This document shows, in pieces, positions 40,793 to 48,423 of a stretch of DNA of 64,000 nucleotides. The number at the start of each line of letters is the position of its first letter. Position 1 is the stretch's first letter. The position numbers and the translations under genes were made by a program. Origin of the DNA: Agrobacterium leguminum (GTDB lineage Bacteria > Pseudomonadota > Alphaproteobacteria > Rhizobiales > Rhizobiaceae); the NCBI RefSeq assembly GCF_015704895.1, contig NZ_JADQWB010000001.1, positions 124,001-188,000 of the forward strand, written 5' to 3'. Below the pieces are notes generated by a model. It was given only the letters and a program-made list of their open reading frames with translations. It was not told where the DNA came from and searched no databases.

Positions 40793-41164
40793 ATGCCCAA
40801 GCAGGTCATGATAGTCGAAGACAACGAGCTGAACATGAAGCTCTTTCGCGACCTGATAGAGGCGTCCGGTTATACGACCATCCAGACGCGCAACGGCATG
40901 GAAGCGCTCGATCTCGCCCGCAAGCACCGCCCGGACCTCATCCTCATGGATATCCAGCTTCCGGAAGTCTCGGGGCTGGAGGTGACGAAGTGGCTGAAGG
41001 AAGATGACGAGCTGCATGTCATTCCGGTCATCGCGGTCACGGCTTTCGCCATGAAGGGCGACGAGGAACGCATTCGTCAGGGCGGATGCGAGGCCTATGT
41101 GTCGAAGCCGATTTCCGTTCCGAAGTTCATCGAAGTCATCAAGACTTATCTGGGCGATGCGTGA
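40793..41164 (+). CDS. divK: Single-domain response regulator DivK
   Basis: Cell-cycle signalling protein that, in its phosphorylated form, controls the DivJ/PleC kinases and, through CckA, the activity of CtrA. The 123-residue protein is one receiver domain: acidic pocket VED at 8-10, phosphoacceptor D53 in [10 protein letters not shown], conserved Thr in VTAFAMKGD and Lys in YVSKPIS. There is no output domain. The ATG at 40793 is chosen to give the [11 protein letters not shown] start; a longer upstream reading would add an unrelated tail. It is 18 bases before pleD. Confidence 0.95.
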   Translation: MPKQVMIVEDNELNMKLFRDLIEASGYTTIQTRNGMEALDLARKHRPDLILMDIQLPEVSGLEVTKWLKEDDELHVIPVIAVTAFAMKGDEERIRQGGCEAYVSKPISVPKFIEVIKTYLGDA

Positions 41165-41182
41165 GGCGACTGGGGAACGGTT

Positions 41183-42553
41183 ATGACGGCGAGAGTTCTG
41201 GTTGTTGACGATATTCCGGCCAATGTGAAGCTTCTCGAAGCCCGTCTTCTGGCGGAATATTTCGATGTCGTCACCGCCGAGGATGGTTTCAAGGCGCTGG
41301 CGATCTGCGACGAAGAGCAGGTCGATATCATCCTGCTCGATATCATGATGCCGGGCATGGATGGTTTCGAGGTCTGCGAAAGGCTGAAGGCCAATCCGAA
41401 TACCGCACATATTCCGGTGGTGATGGTCACGGCACTCGATCAGCCGTCAGACCGCGTGCGCGGCCTCAAGGCCGGCGCCGACGATTTTCTCACCAAGCCG
41501 GTCAATGACCTTCAGCTCATCGCCCGTGTCAAAAGCCTCGTGCGCCTCAAGGCCGTCAGCGACGAATTGCGGCTGCGCGCCGAAACCGCACGGCAGATCG
41601 GCATCGAGGAAATGCTGCGCAGCGATGGCCTGATGCAGACACCCGGTCGCGTGCTTGTTGCGGATGGCCGCGCCAGCTCGCAGGAACGTATCGTGCGGGC
41701 GCTGAAGCCGGTTGCCGAGGTCGATGCCGTCACGGAGCCGCAGGCGGCCTTGCTCAAGGCTGCGGGCAATCCGTTCGAGCTCGTCATCGTCAATTCCAAT
41801 TTCGAGAATTACGATCCGCTGAGGCTGTGCTCGCAGCTTCGCTCACTGGAACGCACCCGTTTCCTGCCGCTGCTTCTAGTGGCGGAGCAGGGGGCGGACG
41901 ATATGGTGGCGCGGGCGCTCGATCTTGGCGTGAATGATTACATTCTCCGCCCGATCGATCCGAACGAACTCGTCGCCCGCTCGCTGACGCAGATCAGGCG
42001 CAAGCGTTACAACGAGCATCTGCGGCTCAATCTCCAGCACACGATGGAACTCGCCATTGTCGACGGGCTGACCGGCCTCAACAATCGCCGTTACCTCGAC
42101 AACCACCTGAAGATACTCTTCGACCGTGCTGCCGTTCGCGGCCGTCCGATCTCCATCTGCATGACCGATATCGACCGCTTCAAGCTGGTCAACGATACCT
42201 ATGGTCACGATGTCGGCGATGAGGTGCTGCGGGAATTTGCAGCACGCATTCGCAGCACGGTGCGCGGCGCGGATCTCGCCTGCCGTTATGGCGGGGAGGA
42301 GTTCGTCGTCGTCATGCCCGATACGCCGATGGAACTTGCGGCAAGCGTCGCCGAGCGCCTGCGGGCGATAGTCGAGGACAAGCCTTTTTATGTTCGTTCC
42401 ATCGACCGGGAATTGAGCATTACCGCCTCCCTCGGCATCGCCACCAGCAGCGGCGCCTTCGGCGCGCCGGACGAAATCCTGAAGCAGGCGGACAAGGCGC
42501 TCTACGAGGCGAAACACGCCGGCCGCAACCGCGTTGTTGCTGCCGCTGCCTGA
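41183..42553 (+). CDS. pleD: Response regulator diguanylate cyclase PleD
   Basis: Makes cyclic di-GMP when its first receiver is phosphorylated, linking polar signalling to motility and attachment. The 456-residue protein has REC1 with D53, a second receiver-like adaptor (about 155-270) in which the phosphoacceptor position is replaced (NSNF around 204), and a GGDEF domain with the active GGEEF motif at 370-374 and the inhibitory I-site RGAD at 361-364. The domain order is that of PleD of Caulobacter. It forms an operon with divK. Confidence 0.95.
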   Translation: MTARVLVVDDIPANVKLLEARLLAEYFDVVTAEDGFKALAICDEEQVDIILLDIMMPGMDGFEVCERLKANPNTAHIPVVMVTALDQPSDRVRGLKAGADDFLTKPVNDLQLIARVKSLVRLKAVSDELRLRAETARQIGIEEMLRSDGLMQTPGRVLVADGRASSQERIVRALKPVAEVDAVTEPQAALLKAAGNPFELVIVNSNFENYDPLRLCSQLRSLERTRFLPLLLVAEQGADDMVARALDLGVNDYILRPIDPNELVARSLTQIRRKRYNEHLRLNLQHTMELAIVDGLTGLNNRRYLDNHLKILFDRAAVRGRPISICMTDIDRFKLVNDTYGHDVGDEVLREFAARIRSTVRGADLACRYGGEEFVVVMPDTPMELAASVAERLRAIVEDKPFYVRSIDRELSITASLGIATSSGAFGAPDEILKQADKALYEAKHAGRNRVVAAAA

Positions 42554-43401
42554 GCGTCAGCGGCGGATTGACTAAGAATATTGCGCAATCTCTCCGTCAT
42601 ATCCCGGCGAAATAGTTATTCGGGGATACGGGGCGGGCGTCGCGAGACTGCAAGCCATTGACCTTGGATGTATTTTATCGCTTTGCAATGAAAAGATGCA
42701 GATTAGCGATATAAATAGAGTTCAAGTTGAAAAATACGTTGAATTCAATCTCTCCGGCAACTATAGTGTGCCAGCTTTGTATACTTAACCATGTTTCCCA
42801 GGTGATGTATCTCTGGCTTAAGAATTTGTTGATTTTTATTTTACTTCTGCGCACACTCCCTATTGAGAGTAACAGTTCTTCCGGCGGTTTATCCGTCTTG
42901 TGATGATGAATGATAGCGGCTTTAGCCGTCGCGATTTCGCTCGTCAGGGGCTGGTATTGCGTAGTTTGAATGCCCCATGATGCTCAGGTCCGCCGCATCT
43001 CCTGAATCGTGGGGTCGGTCGGCTGACGATGTCCGAATCGGTTCCTCGTGCCGTAATCGCATCGTTGGCCGACCGCCTTCTTCCCGGAAATTGCCTGTTC
43101 GTTTTGTGCGTGTCGCAGCGTAGCGGCTTGTGCGGTCGTCTTCGTTCACGTCATGTGCGAGGTCGTGATACGGGGCAGGGGCGGATGGCCGTAGCCCTTG
43201 GGATACTTCTTCCGAGCATCTGAATGATTGCGGCGGCGGGTGGGCGTCAGACCATATGGTCGGACTTACCCATGGCTGCTCGCGCGCTTTGCCAGTAACG
43301 GCGGCAATTTCCGGGGCAGCGGGGGAGGCGGGCCTTATTGGCCGCCTGCAAAGCCTCTGGGCGCGACAAGGCTGGTGGCAGCCTCTTCCTTCGGCACAAA
43401 C
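42554..43401. other. Long region without a convincing gene
   Basis: About 850 bases. The left part (about 42640-42900) is A+T-rich, with the palindrome TTGAATTCAA near 42740; the right part is GC-rich. A 190-codon minus-strand reading frame runs through the right part but starts inside the rpmG terminator and has an ordinary-looking composition without family motifs. No rRNA, tRNA or known structured RNA was recognised. Confidence 0.4.
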
Positions 43402-43429
43402 AAAAAACGCGCCCGTTGGGCGCGCTTTT
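43402..43429 (-). terminator. Rho-independent terminator after rpmG
   Basis: A perfect 7-bp stem CGCGCCC (43408-43414) with GGGCGCG (43418-43424) and loop GTT. On the minus strand it is followed by six T (43402-43407). It lies just downstream of rpmG. Confidence 0.88.
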
Positions 43430-43450
43430 GTCGGAGACCCGATCAAGAAA

Positions 43451-43618
43451 TTACTTGATCTTGGTTTCCTTGAATTCAACGTGCTTGCGTACAACCGGGT
43501 CGTACTTAGTCTTCGTCATCTTGTCCGTGAACGTACGGCTGTTCTTGGTGGTGACGTAGAAGGTACCGGTGTCGGCTGTCGACAGCAGCTTGATCTTGAT
43601 TGTTGTAGCTTTCGCCAT
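43451..43618 (-). CDS. rpmG: 50S ribosomal protein L33
   Basis: Small ribosomal protein of the large subunit. The 55-residue protein begins [18 protein letters not shown] and contains the family signature YVTTKNSRT followed by [18 protein letters not shown]. It lacks the four zinc-binding cysteines, so it is the zinc-free form. The start at 43618 has GGCAGGACGACC upstream. Very highly expressed type of gene; monocistronic with its own terminator. Confidence 0.97.
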   Translation of the reverse strand: MAKATTIKIKLLSTADTGTFYVTTKNSRTFTDKMTKTKYDPVVRKHVEFKETKIK

Positions 43619-43707
43619 GGTCGTCCTGCCTTTAAACAAAAGAGAAGCCGCAGGCGCTTCTCACCTCGGCTAAATCTGGCGCGAAACTACGTATCGCGCC
43701 TGAAAAG

Positions 43708-44883
43708 TCAAGCCTGTTTTGCCCGGAAAACAAAACGGACGATATAAAGCACCACGTAAAGCCCGAAAAATACCGCCAGCGACCAGGCAAAGCCGTCGGT
43801 TCCGGCAAGGTCCATGGAAATGCCCACGGCCTGCGGCCCCGCAATCGTGCCCATGGCGTAACAGAAGATGAAGGCGGCATTGGCGGCGACCAGATCGGCG
43901 CCTTTCAGGCGCGATCCGAGATGGGTGAGGCCGACAGTATACATGCCCGAGACCAGCCCGCCCCAGAACAGCAGCAGGGCCGCCACCAGAAACCAGCTTT
44001 CCACCAGGAAAGGCAGCGCCAGCGTGCCGCAGACGCCGGCAAAGGCCATCAGCCCCAGCATCGTCCTCCGGTCCTTCATCCGGTCCGAAAGCAGGCCGAT
44101 CGGTATCTGGAAGACCATATTGCCGATGCCCATCACGGTAAGGAGAAGCGCTGCCTGCGATTCGTTGAAGCCTTCCCGCGTCGCATAGATCGGAAACAGC
44201 GAAAGGCCGCCGGCCTGCACCGAACCGAAGACGAAGGCAGCCGCGGACGCCATGGGAACCAGCCAGACATAACGGACGAAATGGTGGTTGGGCCGCTCGT
44301 CCAGCTCCGGGCTTTCGCCGCGCGCCATGAAGATCGGGATCGCGGCGAGCAGGATGATCGCCGCGCCGACCAGAAACGGCAATATGCCTTCGCTGCCGAC
44401 CACGGAAAACAGCAGCGGACCGACCGCGAAGCCGACCGCAAGGCCGGTGGCGTAGATGCCGAGAACCATGCCCCGCTTCCTGGGCGGCGCGGTCATGTTG
44501 ATCCAGTATTCGGAGAGAATGAAAAGCGTGGTGGTGGCGCCGTGGAAAACGATTCGCAGCGGAAACCACATCCAGAAGGCTTCGGCGAAATAAAAACCGA
44601 GCGCGCTCAGCGCCGAAACGACGACCGCGAACAGCATGGTTCGCGCCACGCCGAAATCATGGGCGATCTTGGTGGTCACGGGGGCCGCCATCATCGCTGC
44701 GACGCCGGCCATGGCCGAATTCACCCCAATCATGGTGGAAGAGATGCCGCGCTTCTCAAGGATGATCGACAGGAGCGGAAGGCCAAGGCCGATGGCGACA
44801 CCGACCGCGCTGATGGCGGAAATGGCGGCGATCAGTGAGGGCCAGTGAATGGCGTCCGCTTCTTCGCATTTCATTTGTGACAT
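43708..44883 (-). CDS. MFS transporter
   Basis: Inner-membrane carrier of the major facilitator superfamily with about 12 transmembrane helices in 391 residues. Family marks are the long hydrophobic helix pairs and the cytoplasmic loop after helix 8 (LSDRMKDRRTMLGL, the RXXR/D-type motif A). It resembles the YcaD-like group. The substrate cannot be predicted. It lies 8 bases after the NUDIX gene and is probably in the same minus-strand unit. Confidence 0.88.
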   Translation of the reverse strand: MSQMKCEEADAIHWPSLIAAISAISAVGVAIGLGLPLLSIILEKRGISSTMIGVNSAMAGVAAMMAAPVTTKIAHDFGVARTMLFAVVVSALSALGFYFAEAFWMWFPLRIVFHGATTTLFILSEYWINMTAPPRKRGMVLGIYATGLAVGFAVGPLLFSVVGSEGILPFLVGAAIILLAAIPIFMARGESPELDERPNHHFVRYVWLVPMASAAAFVFGSVQAGGLSLFPIYATREGFNESQAALLLTVMGIGNMVFQIPIGLLSDRMKDRRTMLGLMAFAGVCGTLALPFLVESWFLVAALLLFWGGLVSGMYTVGLTHLGSRLKGADLVAANAAFIFCYAMGTIAGPQAVGISMDLAGTDGFAWSLAVFFGLYVVLYIVRFVFRAKQA

Positions 44884-44891
44884 GACGGCCT

Positions 44892-45560
44892 TTATACAAA
44901 GTCTCGAATGAACCGGCCGTGGCGCGTGACATAGAGCCGCGCGGGGCTTTCAAAGGGCAATGAGGGATCACCTATCATGAGTTTTGTGACATCTTCGAGA
45001 ACCGTACGCGTGATTTTCGGCATGTTCAGACCGGAAAGGTCTGTCATGTCAAGCCATTGCACATTGTGCAACTCGTCGGAATCACGGGTTAGCCGGGTAT
45101 CCAGCCGCAATTCGTCGGCATAACAGCAGAAGAATCGTGTGTCGTAGCGCCGCACATTGCCGGGTGGGGTGATGGCGCGGGCCACATATCGGAAACGGGA
45201 AAGATCGGGACCCCTGGTGCTCAAGCCGAGATCCACGCCGGTTTCCTCAAAAAGCTCGCGCGCGGCGGCGAGCGCCAGAGCTCTCGCGCCGGCAGCGCTC
45301 AGCCGCCGCGCTGCGGAGGCGGTGAGGCTGTGGAGGACGGCGGGATGCAGATCGCCCGAAAAGGGCAGCGCATGGTCGCGCGGATCGCGTTTGCCGCCGG
45401 GAAACACATAGGCGCCGGGCATGAAGACATGGGCGCTGCTGCGCTGGCCCATCAGCACCCTGAGCTGCGAGCCGGAGCGGTCGAACAGAATGATGGAGGC
45501 GGCGTCGCGCGGCCGCATGGGCGCGCTCGCCGTTTCGGCACGCCGGGGAAGCTGAGTCAC
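44892..45560 (-). CDS. NUDIX hydrolase
   Basis: Hydrolase of nucleoside-diphosphate-linked compounds. The 222-residue protein has a split NUDIX box: PGGKRDPRD at the start and AARELFEETGVDLG with the catalytic REXXEE-type RELFEETG about 60 residues later, a long insertion as in the mammalian NUDT19-like group. The start is taken as GTG at 45560 because GGCGGGAC precedes it and it lies after the DUF983 stop; an ATG at 45518 is an alternative. The substrate is unknown; NUDT19-type enzymes act on CoA derivatives. Confidence 0.85.
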   Translation of the reverse strand: MTQLPRRAETASAPMRPRDAASIILFDRSGSQLRVLMGQRSSAHVFMPGAYVFPGGKRDPRDHALPFSGDLHPAVLHSLTASAARRLSAAGARALALAAARELFEETGVDLGLSTRGPDLSRFRYVARAITPPGNVRRYDTRFFCCYADELRLDTRLTRDSDELHNVQWLDMTDLSGLNMPKITRTVLEDVTKLMIGDPSLPFESPARLYVTRHGRFIRDFV

Positions 45561-45580
45561 CTGCAAGGTCCCGCCCGCCG

Positions 45581-46024
45581 TCAGTGCGATGAGCCGTCGA
45601 TCTGCGCTTTTTGCTGTTTTCGGTCGAAGCCGTGCATCTTCAGCGCCCATTGCAGGCCAATGACACCGCCCTTGATGGGTTGCAGCGTCAAAAGCGCGGC
45701 GAGAATGGTTATCGGTACCCAGATGGCGAAATGCACCCACATGGGAACGGAAAACACCATATCGGTCATCATGAAACCGCCGACAGCGATATGGCCGATG
45801 ATGACGATGGAAATATAAGGCGGCAGGTCATCGGACCGGTGGTGGTGCATTTCTTCGCCGCAGGCGGCACAGGCGTCCACCGGCTTCAGAAAGGCCCGGA
45901 ACAGGCGTCCGCTGCCGCACGCAGGACAGCGATTGGCCATTCCCCGCATGATCGAGCGGCCAAGCGGCCGTTCCGCGCTATCGTCTCCGAAGGTGACTGT
46001 TTCCGAGCCCTGATGTGCACTCAT
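45581..46024 (-). CDS. DUF983-family zinc-ribbon membrane protein
   Basis: A 147-residue protein with an N-terminal zinc-ribbon (CPACGSG...CAACGEEMHHH) and two transmembrane helices (about 70-92 and 98-118), the DUF983 layout. The function is not established; some family members are found near cytochrome oxidase assembly genes. It lies 44 bases after rnr and about 20 bases before the NUDIX gene, so it probably belongs to the topA-rnr unit. Confidence 0.88.
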   Translation of the reverse strand: MSAHQGSETVTFGDDSAERPLGRSIMRGMANRCPACGSGRLFRAFLKPVDACAACGEEMHHHRSDDLPPYISIVIIGHIAVGGFMMTDMVFSVPMWVHFAIWVPITILAALLTLQPIKGGVIGLQWALKMHGFDRKQQKAQIDGSSH

Positions 46025-46068
46025 CCTTAAGTCCTTCTCCCGTTTTTCAACCGCCTGAAGCGGCCTTG

Positions 46069-48423
46069 TTATCGTCGCCTTCTGGGCGGCCGCGTCCCGG
46101 GCTTTGCGGCAGGACGCGATGTCCGCCGGCCTGCCTTGTGGAACGACCGCGAGCCGACCGGCATCTTGCGCCCCGGGCTCAGCATATCGAAACGAAGCGC
46201 GCCTGCCAAAGGCACCGCTTCTGCAAGCCGCACCTGAACCGTGTCGCCAAGCTGGTATCCGAGGCCCGTCTTCTCTCCTGTCAGGGCCTGATGGGCCTCA
46301 TCGTAAAGGAAATAGTCGGTTCCGAGTGTAGATATAGGAACAAAGCCGTCCGCGCCAAATTGCGGAAGCGCGACAAAAAGTCCCGCCTTGGTGACACCGG
46401 AAACGCGGCCCTCGAATTCTTCGCCCACCCGTTCGGAGAGATGATGCGCGATCAGCCGGTTGATGGTGTCGCGTTCGGCAGCCATGGCGCGGCGCTCGAA
46501 GGTCGAGATTTCGGCGGCGATATCGTCCAGTGTCGCCTCTTCCTGCGGTGTGATGCCGCCTTCGCCGAGGCCAAGCGACCCCACCAGCGCGCGATGCACG
46601 ATGAGGTCGGCATAACGGCGGATCGGCGAGGTGAAATGCGCATATTTCATCAGGTTGAGGCCGAAATGGCCGATATTTTCCGGGCTGTAGATCGCCTGGC
46701 TCTGGCTGCGCAGCACCATCTCGTTGACCATGATCTGGTGCGGCGTATCGAGCGCGCGGGCCAGAATGCCGTTGAAGGAATTGGCACGCATGGCCGCACC
46801 CTTGGCCATGGAAATGCCGATGGTGCCGAGGAATTCGCGCAGCACTTCCTGCTTGGAAAGCGTGGGCGCATCATGGACGCGATAGACCAGCGGCTGCTTC
46901 TTCTTTTCCAGCGTCTCGGCGGCGGCGACATTCGCCTGGATCATCATTTCCTCGATCAGCTTATGCGCGTCGAGGCGTTCAGGAATGACGACCTTGTCCA
47001 CCGTACCGTCGGGCCGAAGCAGGATCTTGCGTTCCGGCATATCGAGTTCCAGCGGCTGGCGACGGTCGCGGCCACGCTTCATCACCGCATAGGCGTGCCA
47101 TAGCGGCTTCAGGATGGGTTCCAGCAGCGGGCCGGTCTTGTCATCCGGCCGTCCGTCGATGGCCGCCTGAGCCTGCTGGTAGGAGAGCTTGGCAGCGCTC
47201 TTCATCATGATGCGGTGGAAGGTGTGGCCGGCCTTGCGGCCTTCCTTCGAAAAGATCATCCGCACCGCAAGGGCAGGGCGATCGACGCCTTCCTTCAGCG
47301 AGCAGAGATCGTTGGAAATGCGCTCCGGCAGCATCGGCACGACGCGATCCGGGAAATAGACGGAGTTGCCGCGTTTCAGCGCTTCGCGGTCCAGCGGCGA
47401 GCCGGAACGCACATACCAGGAGACATCGGCAATGGCGACGGTGACGATGACACCGTCAGGATTGTCGGGCGATGTGTCGGGCTCGGCATAGACCGCATCG
47501 TCATGGTCCTTGGCGTCGGCCGGATCGATGGTGATAAGCGGCAGGTCGCGCCAGTCCTCGCGGTGCGACATGCTGGCCGCCTTGGCGGCATCCGCCTCGG
47601 CCAGAACGTTCGAGGGGAAGATATGCGGAATGCCGTGGGAATGGATCGCGATCATCGAGATCGCCTTTTCCGAGGCAACGGAGCCGATGACCGACAGGAC
47701 CTTGGCGCGCGTCAGCCCGTAACGGCCGCTGTTGCGCGAGGTTTCCACCTCGATCAGGTCGCCGTCTTTCGCATCGCCGACGCCATCGGGGTCGATGACC
47801 ATTTCTTCGCCGCGCCGGTCGATCGGCATCAGCCGTCCGCCGCCGCCGGCCGTCTCCTTGAACACGCCGAGCAGCGCGTTCTGGCGGCGGTCGATCAGCT
47901 TGACGACGCGGGCCGTATAGGCCGGGCCGGAGCTTTCCTTGGAGGGGAAGATTTTCGCCAGAATGCGGTCGCCAAGACCCGCCGCCGGGGCCTTCTTGCC
48001 GCGATCCTGCGATGACTGGCGGATGAGCACGGCCGGTGCCGCGCCCTGATCCTCCGGCCATTCCGCCGGGCGGCCGATCAATTCGCCGTCCTTGTCGCGG
48101 GTGGTGATATCGAGAACCGTGACCGGCGGCAGGCCGCCCGGCCGCGTCAACGACTTGCGGCTCTTCTGCACCATGCCGTCGGCTTCAAGCTCTTTCAGCA
48201 GCGCTTTGAGAATGACGCGGTTCTCGCCTTTCAGCCCGAAAGCCTTGGCGATTTCCCGCTTGGAGGCCTGTTGCGGATGGTCGGCGATGAATTTCAGCAG
48301 CACGTCGCGGGGAGGCACCTCGCCATGGATGATGCCTTCACCTTCACTGACCCGCTTGCCGCGCCCGGTGCGTCCGAAACCGTCGCTGGCTGAACCCTGT
48401 CTCTGACGCGGCGCTTTGCTCAC
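46069..48423 (-). CDS. rnr: Ribonuclease R
   Basis: Processive 3'-5' exoribonuclease that degrades structured RNA and takes part in rRNA and tmRNA quality control. The 784-residue protein has cold-shock domains, the RNB catalytic domain with the acidic cluster ITIDPADAKDHDDAVYA, then an S1 domain near the C-terminus and a basic Arg/Lys/Pro-rich tail. A winged-helix region (KREIAKAFGLKGENRVILKALLKELEADG) opens the protein. The start overlaps the topA stop (ATGA), so translation is coupled. Confidence 0.96.
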   Translation of the reverse strand: MSKAPRQRQGSASDGFGRTGRGKRVSEGEGIIHGEVPPRDVLLKFIADHPQQASKREIAKAFGLKGENRVILKALLKELEADGMVQKSRKSLTRPGGLPPVTVLDITTRDKDGELIGRPAEWPEDQGAAPAVLIRQSSQDRGKKAPAAGLGDRILAKIFPSKESSGPAYTARVVKLIDRRQNALLGVFKETAGGGGRLMPIDRRGEEMVIDPDGVGDAKDGDLIEVETSRNSGRYGLTRAKVLSVIGSVASEKAISMIAIHSHGIPHIFPSNVLAEADAAKAASMSHREDWRDLPLITIDPADAKDHDDAVYAEPDTSPDNPDGVIVTVAIADVSWYVRSGSPLDREALKRGNSVYFPDRVVPMLPERISNDLCSLKEGVDRPALAVRMIFSKEGRKAGHTFHRIMMKSAAKLSYQQAQAAIDGRPDDKTGPLLEPILKPLWHAYAVMKRGRDRRQPLELDMPERKILLRPDGTVDKVVIPERLDAHKLIEEMMIQANVAAAETLEKKKQPLVYRVHDAPTLSKQEVLREFLGTIGISMAKGAAMRANSFNGILARALDTPHQIMVNEMVLRSQSQAIYSPENIGHFGLNLMKYAHFTSPIRRYADLIVHRALVGSLGLGEGGITPQEEATLDDIAAEISTFERRAMAAERDTINRLIAHHLSERVGEEFEGRVSGVTKAGLFVALPQFGADGFVPISTLGTDYFLYDEAHQALTGEKTGLGYQLGDTVQVRLAEAVPLAGALRFDMLSPGRKMPVGSRSFHKAGRRTSRPAAKPGTRPPRRRR

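Noticed and set aside
42922-43494. A 190-codon minus-strand frame in the gap after pleD
   Set aside because: It begins inside the end of rpmG and runs through its terminator, has no ribosome binding site, and shows no recognisable motif.
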